A DNA stretch of 64,000 bases from Nocardioides sp. J54 (GTDB lineage Bacteria > Actinomycetota > Actinomycetes > Propionibacteriales > Nocardioidaceae): contig NZ_JAER01000007.1 of NCBI RefSeq assembly GCF_000519005.1, forward strand, positions 62,001 to 126,000, given 5' to 3'. Position 1 is the first letter of the stretch. The number at the start of each line of letters is the position of its first letter. The notes under the pieces are model-generated. The model had not been told where the DNA came from, made no database searches, and saw only the letters and a list, made by a program, of their open reading frames with translations. Positions 8,846 to 15,998 of the stretch are shown one piece after another. The position numbers and the translations under genes were made by a program.

Positions 8846-9550
8846 ATGCTGACCCTCGAGGAGATCTTCCCGCCGTACGCCCTGCGTATCGCCTGCGGCC
8901 CGGTCGAGCTCCGGGTGCTGCGCGACGAGGACTTCCCCGAGCTCGTCGAGCTGGTGCGTGGCGGCGTCGAGGCTCCCGGCCTGCCGATGCCGTTCCTGCG
9001 CGCCTGGCACGACGAGCCGTTCGCGCCGGGCGCGCCGGACGGCTTCCCGACCTCGTCGCTGGCCTGGTGGTGGACCCAGCGGGCGACCTTCGCGCCGTCG
9101 GAGTGGCGCCTGGCCCTCGCGGTACGACGTGACGGCGTCCTCGTCGGCATGCAGGACCTGCACGCGCCGGACTTCCAGCAGACCCGCCAGGTGCTCACCG
9201 GGTCGTGGCTCGGAAGGGCACACCAGGGCCGGGGGACCGGGACGCTGATGCGCCGCCTCGTGGTCGGCCTCGCGCTCGACGAGCTCGGCGCGGAGAGCTG
9301 CGAGTCGGGCTACATCGTCGGCAACCACGCCTCGGCCGCGGTGAGCCGAAAGGTCGGGTACGTCGACAACGGCCGCCGCCGCGTCGTGCAGCACCTGCGC
9401 GACGGCAAGATCGGCGCCGACGAGCAGCGCGTCGTCGTGACGCCGGAGACCTTCGTCCGCCCGCAGGAGCCGGTGTCCGTCGAGGGCGCCGAGGCACTGC
9501 GCAGGTTCCTGGGGATCGGTCCACGGATGACCGGACCGTCGGACGGGTAG
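8846..9550 (+). CDS. GNAT family N-acetyltransferase
   Basis: 234 residues from the ATG at 8846; the frame is open far upstream but the upstream part crosses repeat copy A. RVLRDEDFPELVEL begins the GNAT fold at about residue 22. The acetyl-CoA loop is GSWLGRAHQGRGTGTLMRR (near 117-135) with the Q/R-x-x-G-x-G/A pattern, and SGYIVGNHASAAVSRKVGYVDNG (near 153-175) is the motif B helix that follows. The closest type is the RimJ/RimL-like actinobacterial family with unknown acceptor. No partner gene is obvious: the next gene starts 11 bp after the stop and could be co-transcribed. Confidence 0.83.
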   Translation: MLTLEEIFPPYALRIACGPVELRVLRDEDFPELVELVRGGVEAPGLPMPFLRAWHDEPFAPGAPDGFPTSSLAWWWTQRATFAPSEWRLALAVRRDGVLVGMQDLHAPDFQQTRQVLTGSWLGRAHQGRGTGTLMRRLVVGLALDELGAESCESGYIVGNHASAAVSRKVGYVDNGRRRVVQHLRDGKIGADEQRVVVTPETFVRPQEPVSVEGAEALRRFLGIGPRMTGPSDG

Positions 9551-9561
9551 CGTCACCCGAC

Positions 9562-10617
9562 ATGGAGCGCGCGTCGTACGCACAGCGTGTCGAGATGGCC
9601 CACGCGGTGCTCGCGGCGGTGCACGAACGGCTGGAGACCGGCGGGTTCGGCGACCGCACCGCGGCCTTGCTGACGGCGGCGGAGCACCACCCGGCCGTGC
9701 TCGCCGAGGTGCTGGCGTCGGCGCTCACCGTGGCCTCCAGCGCCTCGACCGACGCCTACGGGCCGGACGTGCTCCGCGACTGCGCGGCGACGGCCGACGA
9801 GGCGCACCCCGGCGCCGGCGAGCTGATGCTGGCCGTGGCGGAGGCCGACGCGGCGGACGCCGCCTTCACGTCGTGGCTCACCCGCAGCCAGGCTGGATCG
9901 GTCCGCACCCTCGACGACCTGGCCCGCGCCGGCATCGTGGCGCTGGCGATGGTCTCGCGACAGTTCGCCCGCGCGACGACCGACGAGGTGGTCGCCTGGT
10001 GGCTCGGCGCCGACCCCGCGCTGGAGGGTGAGGACCCGGCGGGGGAGCAGCGCTGGGAGCCACTGGCCTCGGCGCTCCTGCGCGCCGTCACGGAGCAGTC
10101 CGGACCGCACGGCCACGTCCCGACGCCTGCCGCGCTCCTCACGGCGGCACGCGACCTGCTCGTCACCAGCAAGCCCGAGGCACTGCTCCAGGTCGTCCAG
10201 GACGCGCTGTTCACGACGGTGCAGAACGAGCAAATCGACCCGGACGACCTTGGCGACGTCACCCGCCGCCTCGACGACGCCTTTCCGCGCGCAGGCGAGC
10301 TCTGGATGGCCGTCGAGGAGGACGTCGCCCTCGTCCGCGGCTGGTACGACGAGCTCGTGGAGCGCTGCTCACCCGCGCCGATCGAGGTGGCCAGGCGGAT
10401 GCCGGCACTGGCGCGCTGGCTGGGGGACCTGGGCCAGGAGGACGGCATCGCCGAGTACGTCGCCGCCGCGATCGCCGTGTTCTGCGTGGGACCCGTGGAG
10501 TCGACCCTGGACGACCTGCCCGACGGCGAGCTGCTGGAGCTGTGGGCGACGGGCGACGGAGCGACCGAGATCGTGCCGCGGCCGCGGAGGTGGCCACCCG
10601 CACCATCCAGGAACTGA
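9562..10617 (+). CDS. Unknown mostly helical protein
   Basis: 351 residues from the ATG at 9562, 11 bp after the acetyltransferase stop, so probably the second gene of a two-gene unit. I do not recognise a family. The sequence is acidic, rich in Ala, Leu and Glu, with no signal peptide or membrane segment and no metal or nucleotide motif. It reads as a chain of amphipathic helices, so an all-helical repeat or scaffold fold is possible. Codon use is normal for the chromosome. The C-terminus (PRPRRWPPAPSRN) is basic and Pro-rich, right before the repeat-filled region. Confidence 0.7.
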   Translation: MERASYAQRVEMAHAVLAAVHERLETGGFGDRTAALLTAAEHHPAVLAEVLASALTVASSASTDAYGPDVLRDCAATADEAHPGAGELMLAVAEADAADAAFTSWLTRSQAGSVRTLDDLARAGIVALAMVSRQFARATTDEVVAWWLGADPALEGEDPAGEQRWEPLASALLRAVTEQSGPHGHVPTPAALLTAARDLLVTSKPEALLQVVQDALFTTVQNEQIDPDDLGDVTRRLDDAFPRAGELWMAVEEDVALVRGWYDELVERCSPAPIEVARRMPALARWLGDLGQEDGIAEYVAAAIAVFCVGPVESTLDDLPDGELLELWATGDGATEIVPRPRRWPPAPSRN

Positions 10618-10664
10618 CATAACGTCGCGGTGGGATTCGGGGCGGTCGGGGGAGCCGGGGGAAA

Positions 10665-10727
10665 CGCCGATTGGGCACGAACTGCAAGGCTCTCCACAGA
10701 ATTGCTGTCGTTTGGTCCCAAACCGCA
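10665..10727 (+). repeat. Interspersed palindromic repeat, copy B
   Basis: A 63-bp element matching copies A and C at both ends. Its inner palindrome has the centre TC (CGTTTGG-TC-CCAAACC) where A and C read GA in the same orientation. It is followed by an extra TTCTCCACAG, a string that also occurs inside copy A. Confidence 0.75.
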
Positions 10728-10787
10728 ACGTTCTCCACAGCGGACAGCCCTGGCGGCACGGCCCGGCACGGCAGTCGGTCTCAGACA

Positions 10788-10850
10788 CGCCGATTGGTCA
10801 CGAACTGCAGGTTTCCGGGCCGATTTCCTGTGGTTTGGGACCAAACCGCA
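10788..10850 (+). repeat. Interspersed palindromic repeat, copy C
   Basis: A 63-bp element, 60 bp after copy B and in the same orientation. It starts with CGCCGATTGGTCACGAACTG and ends with the palindrome TGTGGTTTGG-GA-CCAAACCGCA. The middle third differs from A and B, so the ends are the conserved part. Confidence 0.8.
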
Positions 10851-10891
10851 GAGCCAGCGAGTCGAGACGGCCGTCTGGCCAGGCGCAAACG

Positions 10892-10945
10892 GCGTTGTCA
10901 CAGCAGCGTTGTCACAGCGGCGTTGTCACAGCGGCGTTGTCACGG
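10892..10945 (+). repeat. 14-bp tandem repeat, about four units
   Basis: Unit GCGTTGTCACAGCG, present as three full copies (the first ends in A instead of G) and a partial fourth that changes after GCGTTGTCAC. It follows repeat copy C by about 40 bp and lies in non-coding sequence. Confidence 0.85.
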
Positions 10946-10970
10946 AACAGCGCTGGAACAGGGACCGATC

Positions 10971-11010
10971 TCTCCGTACCAATACCGCCGATAACGGACA
11001 TTATGTCATG
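10971..11010 (-). repeat. Long direct repeat, left copy (possible attachment site)
   Basis: On the minus strand this reads TGACAT..., then CGTTA, CGGCG and TACGGA blocks. It matches the segment at 15581-15616 in 29 of about 34 aligned positions with one gap, in the same orientation. The two copies enclose the AT-richer accessory block. Confidence 0.55.
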
Positions 11011-11392
11011 CATCGGTCTGCGCGTTACACCAGATGAATCGCCCCGCCGCCCCCATTTGAGGCCGACCGGCCGCGTGATGTCAGCCGGAGGGCTCTGGTC
11101 GACAGGGGCGCACACGGCCAGCACCGTCCCCAGCGCCTGCCGATGGAACCCCTTCGGCGTCAGCGCCGTCGTAGTGACATGGGCCTTGGAGTTCGGCACT
11201 CGGAGGAAAGTGGCTGGATCATGTTCTTGGGGGGTACGCGAGGGGTAAAAATCTGTCGGGCGCGATTGCTGCCAGTAGCCGCCGACTGTAACCTGCTTGG
11301 AACGCTGCTGGACTCGGCCCGTTTTAGGAACATCTATGGATGATTCAGCCATCGGTTTCCTAGAGGCTGGAACGAGAAGCGGAGACAAATAT

Positions 11393-12226
11393 ATGTATAT
11401 TCCGATGGGTCGCACTGAGTTCCAGACGCCGTCAGACCTTGCGCTTCGACACCGCGACAATTTCCCCGCTGGAAAAACTTCGGCGTTTCGTCGCCTTGGC
11501 CGAGGAAGGATATTTCTGGCAAGAGGCGTCACGTTGTGCCTAGTCATATCGGCGTTAGCAGTCGGAAACATCTTCCTCGCAGGGCCAGCGGCCGCGCATT
11601 GCCCCGATCCGGGGAACAACGGCCACAGATATGTATCCGGCGGAAATCAAGTCGTTCTCGCCGAGTCTGTTCGCTTCCGCGTCGAGTGGATGACGGCCGC
11701 GAACCAAGATGTGTGCAACTCGGGAGCGAGCTATTCAGCCTCGCTAACCCGCTCCTTGGGAACCTCAGATCCGGCCTGGCTCCAAGTAGGCTGGCGCTAT
11801 TACGACTGGTACGTCCGACCCATGGGCTATTGCGAACGTCACCCTCGCTCGTCTGGCACCGGCAGTTACGCGCTGAGCGAATACAGCGTGACTCAACAGA
11901 AGCAAGTTTACGCATACCTCAAGAACGACAGCAGCCAATTTCTGTGTCGTATTGACGGGGAGACCCTTCGAACGACGCATGAAGATTTCGTGGGCTTCCG
12001 CACCGGCAACTGGATGCCGGTGCAGGCTGAAGCTCATGCGCGACATGTGCAACTTGGACGAGTTGCCCCGTCTTGGTTGAGATTAGACATCGCCTCGAGA
12101 GTACGAAATGGGGGCTCCGGTTGGGAGCAAATGAACGTCAACGGGGTTCATCGTGACGACACGGTCTACAATTTCACGCAGCCAGAGCCAGATGGATTTT
12201 GGGTGAATACAGATGCAAGCCACTAG
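11393..12226 (+). CDS. Putative secreted protein of unknown function, AT-rich
   Basis: 277 residues from the ATG at 11393, chosen for a GGAG-type ribosome site about 10 bases before it; a start 96 bases earlier is possible. A basic stretch (RRLGRGR, residues 33-39) precedes a hydrophobic run at about 41-66 ending in AAAHC, consistent with a signal peptide, although the leading segment is long. The mature part is rich in aromatic residues, Ser and Thr, with Cys residues at the start, in NQDVCNSG, GYCERH and FLCRID, so one or two disulfides are plausible. I recognise no family. Codon use (TTA, ATA, AGA) differs from neighbours and points to horizontal origin. Its last bases overlap the lipoprotein start by 14 bp. 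Confidence 0.65.
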   Translation: MYIPMGRTEFQTPSDLALRHRDNFPAGKTSAFRRLGRGRIFLARGVTLCLVISALAVGNIFLAGPAAAHCPDPGNNGHRYVSGGNQVVLAESVRFRVEWMTAANQDVCNSGASYSASLTRSLGTSDPAWLQVGWRYYDWYVRPMGYCERHPRSSGTGSYALSEYSVTQQKQVYAYLKNDSSQFLCRIDGETLRTTHEDFVGFRTGNWMPVQAEAHARHVQLGRVAPSWLRLDIASRVRNGGSGWEQMNVNGVHRDDTVYNFTQPEPDGFWVNTDASH

Positions 12227-12725
12227 AAGTCGAGCAAAGGCGCTGGTCGCGGGGACGATCGGAGCAGTGATGCTGGTAGGGGTCCTGTCGGCCTGCGGGA
12301 CGGCACCATCGGGCGAGGCCAGCCCGAAGCCGTCGTCGTCATCCGCAGCTGTGCCGGCCGACCTTCTCACTGTCTTGGCCCGTGATGGTCTCGTCGTGAA
12401 GGAGACAAGTTTCGACGAGGCCTCGACGGACGCCAATGCGGCGTTGGAAGCGTTCGCCCGGGTCTACGATCCGAAACAGTTCCCGACCGCACCCCAGCCC
12501 TTCGCGGTCGAGGTCAGCAAGTCCGATGAGAGCCGACTGCCGCCCGGCACAACGGCGTGGATGCTTCATATCGGGGACGTTGAGCAAGACATCACTGGCC
12601 CGGCTCTCCCGGGCGGTGAGCGGAGGAGCGAGCCCAGGATCATCGAGACTGACATGTTCACCTTCATCGACTCGAAGACGGGCGACCACCTGGTCACCGT
12701 CTACATCGGCCCGGAGAAGAACTGA
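12213..12725 (+). CDS. Putative lipoprotein of unknown function
   Basis: 170 residues. An N-terminal RSRAK basic stretch, a hydrophobic core (LVAGTIGAVMLVGV) and the lipobox LSAC at residues 25-28 predict export and lipid anchoring on the outer face of the membrane. A Ser/Pro/Ala linker follows to about residue 47, then a small domain with no known motif that ends HLVTVYIGPEKN. The start overlaps the preceding secreted-protein gene by 14 bp, so the two are probably translated together and may work together at the cell surface. GC content is intermediate between the AT-rich gene before it and the chromosome. Confidence 0.7.
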   Translation: MQATRSRAKALVAGTIGAVMLVGVLSACGTAPSGEASPKPSSSSAAVPADLLTVLARDGLVVKETSFDEASTDANAALEAFARVYDPKQFPTAPQPFAVEVSKSDESRLPPGTTAWMLHIGDVEQDITGPALPGGERRSEPRIIETDMFTFIDSKTGDHLVTVYIGPEKN

Positions 12726-12915
12726 CCCACTCGTGGCCGCCTCGCCGTGGCGGCGCACACCGGCGGCGTCTGCCGCGCCAGAGACCACGAGCAGGCCGCG
12801 ATCCTGCTCGCTCTCGTGGGACCTTCACCTTAGCCGTGTGCGGCGAGGCCCCTGACGCACTGGGCGGGCCGACATCGGGACCTTGGCGGGGCCCCGAACG
12901 CCTCGACCGTGAACG

Positions 12916-13350
12916 TCATCGTCCGCGGCCCTGCTGCCGCTGTCGACCGGCGCCCTGGCCGCGGGTAGGCCGCGCCTTGGCGGACTTGGCCGGCTTCCTG
13001 GTCGCCTCCGTCGCGGGCTTGCCCTGGTACGAGTCGGCACGTATGCGCGCTTCCACCGCTCGGGGGTCGTCGAGGCGTTGCTCGAGATCTCGCGCGGTCG
13101 CCTCACGGCGCTCCGCGCTGTCCCATGCGACGTCGGCCTTCGAGTCCAGGCCGTCGCGGTCCGCTCGGCGGTCACCCGCCGAATCCTCGAGCCGGTCGAC
13201 CTCGGCGGCCGCGTGCTCGGCCGAGTGTTTGTGCGGGTCGTCGTCGGGCCACTGCGCTGTCGCCTCATCGGGCGTCAGCTCACCGCTGAGGACGGCTTCA
13301 CGGAGCCGCTCACGCTCGGCGGCCTGGCTTGAGCCGGCCGATGCTCGGGA
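12916..13350 (-). pseudogene. Start-less charged C-terminal fragment
   Basis: An open frame of 145 codons with no ATG, GTG or TTG near its beginning. It encodes a very charged, coiled-coil-like sequence (SSQAAERERLREAVLSGELT, then AEHAAAEVDRLEDSAGDR and EARIRADSYQGKPA) ending in a Lys/Arg/Gln-rich tail. The pattern looks like the C-terminal part of a larger plasmid- or conjugation-type protein, but no family can be named. It overlaps, in another frame, the short gene start at 13414, so a frameshift or internal deletion between the two pieces is the simplest reading. Confidence 0.45.
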
Positions 13351-13414
13351 TCAGCACAAACAGAATGTCGTCGTAGGGCTTCCAGGCGTCGTGCTTGGGA
13401 GGGTTCGCGGGCAT
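13310..13414 (-). pseudogene. Short 34-residue open frame, probable 5' piece of the fragment at 12916
   Basis: ATG at 13412-13414, six bases after the stop of the 164-residue gene, encoding MPANPPKHDAWKPYDDILFV and a few more residues including IPSIGRLKPG. It ends inside the frame of the charged fragment. A shift of one base between about 13320 and 13350 would join the two into a protein of about 160-170 residues. Alternatively it is a genuine tiny gene. Confidence 0.4.
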
Positions 13415-13420
13415 CGTCCG

Positions 13421-13915
13421 TCACACCCACTCCGGCACCTGGGACGGCACGTCCGCGAGCTTGTCGCGGGTCGCCCAGGTGAGGTCTGCGACATTGCGCC
13501 CGTCGACGGGCGGATGCAGCACGAGCCAGATCGGCGTGCCCGGCCCTCGTTCAGCCCGCTGCAGGACGAGGCCCGACTGGTGCGTGCTGCCGGTCCACAG
13601 CCACACATGGTGGCTTTCCGGCGTGATGGACGGGCCGCCGGAGTTGGGGTCGGGCGGGATCGCGCCGACGGCCCGCACGTCGGCCGCGGGCAGCTGCTCG
13701 ACGACGGCAGCGCGCGGGGTTTCTGCGGGCGTAGGCCCGCCGTCGCGCAGACGGGCGACGAACGCCCACCACTCGCCCGCGTCGTCGCTGAGCCAGTTCA
13801 GCAGCAGTCCAGGGGCAGGGTGGCCGGGCGAGTAGTGCGGTCGGCACCAGATGTGACTACCCCGGGCGCGGCCACGCAGGCCCGGCTCCCAGAGGTAGCG
13901 AGACGGCGCCGGCAT
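13421..13915 (-). CDS. Unknown protein, Trp-rich
   Basis: 164 residues from the ATG at 13913-13915. The sequence has many Trp and Pro residues (LLNWLSDDAGEWWAFVARL near residue 40, HHVWLWTGSTHQSGLVLQRA near 103) and reads as a single globular cytosolic domain with alternating strands. No catalytic motif or family was recognised. It is divergent from the gene at 13998 and upstream of the two decayed frames at 12916-13414, so it was probably the first gene of a small minus-strand operon that has since decayed. Confidence 0.55.
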   Translation of the reverse strand: MPAPSRYLWEPGLRGRARGSHIWCRPHYSPGHPAPGLLLNWLSDDAGEWWAFVARLRDGGPTPAETPRAAVVEQLPAADVRAVGAIPPDPNSGGPSITPESHHVWLWTGSTHQSGLVLQRAERGPGTPIWLVLHPPVDGRNVADLTWATRDKLADVPSQVPEWV

Positions 13916-13997
13916 CCCAACAGATTAGAACATGTGTTCGATCAACGCACGGGCCGTGCCCGCGCCCGCGATGCGCGCGAGCAACTGGGGCTGCCCG

Positions 13998-14366
13998 GTG
14001 ACCGTCAAAGACCGGAGTTACGCTGACCAGGTGGCCAGGATGACGCCAGCCGAAGCGGCAGCCGTGAACGTCCTCTACGGCTTCCTCGTGGGGATCGATC
14101 GACCGATCCCGGCCGAGGTGGCCAAGGCCATGTCGACGCTCGCCAGTCGGGCACACAACCGGCTGCAGGCGGGCGTTGACGAGCACGCTGTGCGAGCTCA
14201 GTGGCCCGCCGCGTTCCCCGCGGGCGGCTCGGAGCGGCTGGTCGACGAGGGACGGGCCTCACCGGCGGAGGGCCCCCACGGGAGCCTGCCGGCGCCCATC
14301 GCCGTCGACGGAGGCGGCACAGTCAGCGACCTGGTCGACCAGCAACGCAGCGACGAGCTGCCCTGA
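13998..14366 (+). CDS. Unknown small protein
   Basis: 122 residues if the GTG at 13998 is used; an ATG at 13932 would add 22 residues of less coding-like sequence. The first half (TPAEAAAVNVLYGFLVGIDR, then PIPAEVAKAMSTLASRAHNR) is clearly helical and coding-like. The second half is low-complexity, rich in Gly, Ala and Pro. No family was recognised, and nothing indicates export. It sits head-to-head with the Trp-rich gene, and its end lies 40 bp from the end of the convergent toxin gene. Confidence 0.5.
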   Translation: MTVKDRSYADQVARMTPAEAAAVNVLYGFLVGIDRPIPAEVAKAMSTLASRAHNRLQAGVDEHAVRAQWPAAFPAGGSERLVDEGRASPAEGPHGSLPAPIAVDGGGTVSDLVDQQRSDELP

Positions 14367-14405
14367 GCGCGATTCGCACCCCGCGACCCGTCGAGCGCCC
14401 TCCTA

Positions 14406-14690
14406 TCAGCGATAGACCTCGCGGCGGTGCCCGAGAGCGAGGACGAGGACGAGGAGCACGTCGTCCTGGACTTCGTAGATGATCCGGTAGTCGCCGGTGC
14501 GAACTCGCAGCTCGCCGGCGCCCCCGACGAGCTGTTTCGCTCCCGGCGGACGTGGGGTGTCGGCCAGGAGTTCGATGGCGGCTTGGATTCGACGCTGCAC
14601 GGGAGGGTCGAGCTTGCGCAGCTGCCGGGCAGCCGCCGGTGTCAGCTCGATGCGGTAGCGCTGGTCGTCGCTGCCAGCATCGGAACTCAT
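14406..14690 (-). CDS. RelE/ParE-superfamily toxin
   Basis: 94 residues. The fold signature is clear: YRIELTPAAARQLRKLDPPV at residues 12-31, a second helix (RRIQAAIELLADTPRPPGAK), a LRVRTGDYRIIYEVQDD block at about 61-77 and a C-terminal GHRREVYR. These are the core strands and the basic/aromatic end of RelE-type mRNA interferases; the final Arg and Tyr are in the expected catalytic region. It would cut mRNA at the ribosome when not bound by antitoxin. Its ATG overlaps the stop of the 186-residue gene (ATGA), and it is the last gene of a three-gene operon. Confidence 0.85.
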   Translation of the reverse strand: MSSDAGSDDQRYRIELTPAAARQLRKLDPPVQRRIQAAIELLADTPRPPGAKQLVGGAGELRVRTGDYRIIYEVQDDVLLVLVLALGHRREVYR

Positions 14691-15247
14691 CGCCCGGCCC
14701 GGCCGAGCGCCTCCGGCCGTTCGTCGGCCTTCGCCGCCAGGGCCTGCTGGCGGCCGTACTGGTCGACGCCTTCGGTCCAGAGCTGCTGGCGGTAGTGCCC
14801 CGGGCTCTCAGGCTCGGGCGTGGTGCCGACGAAGCCGGGGTCAACTCCAGCGTAGGTCGCCGAGATGCCGCGCATGCCGTTGACGACGGCGTCGAGCGAG
14901 AACGTGAGCGCCTGGGGGTGGTGGCGCCGTACCCAGGCCTCAGCGCGAGACCATGCGGCGTCGTATCCCTTCGGGTCGCCTCGACCATCGTTGGCCTCGA
15001 CGGCGGCCCGGTAGTCCCGCCAGAGCTCGTAGGCTTCGCGGTTCTGGGCGATGTGGTCAAGGAGGATGGGGAGGCACCCGCACTCCTCGGACGTCTCGTG
15101 GTGGTGGCCGACGCATCGATCGTCGTCGCATCCGCACTCGTCGCCGCGCCAGAGCCCGTCGGTCCAGCCCGCTGCCCGTGCCCATTCCTCGTCCGTGTAG
15201 CCGGCCGCTCCGATGGTCTCGAGCGCGCGCACGCTCAGGTGCGTCAT
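14687..15247 (-). CDS. Unknown Cys/His-rich protein inserted between antitoxin and toxin
   Basis: 186 residues; both ends overlap the flanking genes by four bases (ATGA), so all three are translationally coupled. Near residues 38-59 is a dense cluster CGCDDDRCVGHHHETSEECGC, giving five Cys and three His that could hold one or two metal ions. The N-terminus has a helical GYTDEEWARAAGWTDGLW segment, and the middle is helical (AYELWRDYRAAVEAND). No family was recognised. The position between a Phd/YefM-like antitoxin and a RelE-like toxin suggests a third partner, a regulator or a passenger gene. Confidence 0.7.
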   Translation of the reverse strand: MTHLSVRALETIGAAGYTDEEWARAAGWTDGLWRGDECGCDDDRCVGHHHETSEECGCLPILLDHIAQNREAYELWRDYRAAVEANDGRGDPKGYDAAWSRAEAWVRRHHPQALTFSLDAVVNGMRGISATYAGVDPGFVGTTPEPESPGHYRQQLWTEGVDQYGRQQALAAKADERPEALGRAGR

Positions 15248-15537
15248 GACGTCGCGCCCGTCCCGGTCGTCGCATCGGCGAGACCGAGGTCGGCCTTGAC
15301 CTGCTCCCAGGGGATGGGAGCAGCGCCGGACTCCTCGAGCTCGGCGCGGGCGGCCGCGGCCGCACGGATGTCGGCCAGGTCCTCGGCCGCCTCGACGAGC
15401 TGATCCAGCTTGTCCGCATCGACCACCGCGGCGATGCGGCGGCCACGGCGGGTCAGGAACACGGGCTCGTGAATGCGGGCCTCGTCGACGACGTCGGCCA
15501 GCCGCGCGCGGGCCTCGCTCACAGTCATCTCGGTCAT
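15244..15537 (-). CDS. Phd/YefM-family antitoxin
   Basis: 97 residues from the ATG at 15535-15537; a longer frame is open upstream but would run through the promoter-like repeats. MTVSEARARLADVVDEARIH at the start is the classic DNA-binding N-terminus, followed by EPVFLTRRGRRIAAVVDADK, the standard second half of the domain. The rest is an acidic helix that would wrap the toxin. It normally neutralises the toxin and represses its own operon. First gene of the three-gene unit, with its operator-like repeats just upstream. Confidence 0.87.
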   Translation of the reverse strand: MTEMTVSEARARLADVVDEARIHEPVFLTRRGRRIAAVVDADKLDQLVEAAEDLADIRAAAAARAELEESGAAPIPWEQVKADLGLADATTGTGATS

Positions 15538-15544
15538 GTGACGA

Positions 15545-15590
15545 CCGTACACGAAACCGCCGAAACGTACAACTCGGGCGTTCCGTACAA
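15545..15590 (-). promoter_or_regulatory. Promoter/operator region of the toxin-antitoxin operon
   Basis: Three copies of CGTACA (plus strand, starting 15546, 15566 and 15584), spaced 20 and 18 bp, precede the antitoxin start. Read on the minus strand, TTGTAC and TACGGT are 17 bp apart and could be -35 and -10 boxes overlapping these repeats, as expected for autoregulation by the antitoxin. Confidence 0.5.
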
Positions 15591-15616
15591 AAGCGCCGGT
15601 AACGAACGTCATGTCA
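15581..15616 (-). repeat. Long direct repeat, right copy (possible attachment site)
   Basis: Partner of the segment at 10971-11010, same orientation. Shared blocks on the plus strand are TCCGTAC, CGCCG, TAACG and ATGTCA in the same order and spacing, apart from one gap. Part of it overlaps the outermost operator-like repeat of the toxin-antitoxin operon. Confidence 0.55.
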
Positions 15617-15709
15617 GATTGCAGCCGGAGCGGCCCCAGAGCCCTCCTCCCTGACAGCCCCCACCACTACCCCAGTGGAAACCACACCGGTGTCACCTAG
15701 GTTGGTCCC

Positions 15710-15998
15710 ATGGACGGATCCGACGACGTCGACCTGCGCGTCGTCGGCGACGACGACGAGTGGTCGGTCCTGCGGTGGCTGTCCTGCGGTGGCTGTCCTG
15801 CGGTGGCTGTGGCAGGCGTACCGTGCCGACCTCGCGCCGGTCGTCCACGGCCTGCCGTACGCCGACGGTCGCTACCAGGCCCGGATGGTCGACGGCCTGC
15901 CGGATCCTGACGCCGCGGCGTACCTCGCGTGGCGGCCGCACCCGAACACCGGCGAGGCCGCGCCCGCTGGGAGGCCTGACCGGTGGACGAGCAGCTGA
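15710..15998 (+). pseudogene. Acetyltransferase fragment, frameshifted by a 14-bp triplication
   Basis: The ATG at 15710 gives MDGSDDVDLRVVGDDDEWSV, a normal GNAT start. The 14-bp unit GTCCTGCGGTGGCT then occurs three times (about 15769-15810). The 28 extra bases move the reading to another frame, which continues as WQAYRADLAPVVHGLPYADG and ends at 15998 soon after a normal-looking AAYLAWRPHPNTGEA. With one unit the frame would be continuous. The acetyl-CoA-binding half of the family is missing, so the gene is also truncated at the 3' side. Confidence 0.65.
15769..15810 (+). repeat. Three tandem 14-bp units inside a coding region
   Basis: Three perfect copies of GTCCTGCGGTGGCT in a row, where related proteins would need only one (the sequence on both sides joins as a normal helix LRWLWQAY). 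Typical of replication slippage. Confidence 0.8.

Larger units (their letters stand above)
10618..11392. other. Gene-free stretch with repeats, left side of accessory region
   Basis: 775 bases without a convincing gene. It contains repeat copies B and C, a four-fold 14-bp tandem repeat, one of two long direct repeats (10971-11010) and then visibly AT-richer sequence leading to the secreted-protein gene. Reading frames here do not show the usual third-position G/C pattern. Confidence 0.7.

Noticed and set aside
10618..11392. tRNA or integrase gene at the left edge of the accessory block
   Set aside because: No cloverleaf-like segment with a T-loop and no tyrosine or serine recombinase motifs in any frame.
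12747..12833. 28-codon frame with a plausible helix (GTG start) after the lipoprotein gene
   Set aside because: Too short, no clear ribosome site, and no neighbouring partner; may be a remnant but cannot be supported.
12836..14026. Long plus-strand frame across the decayed operon
   Set aside because: Composition is Arg/Pro/Ser-rich shadow, and the minus strand carries better coding character in the same span.
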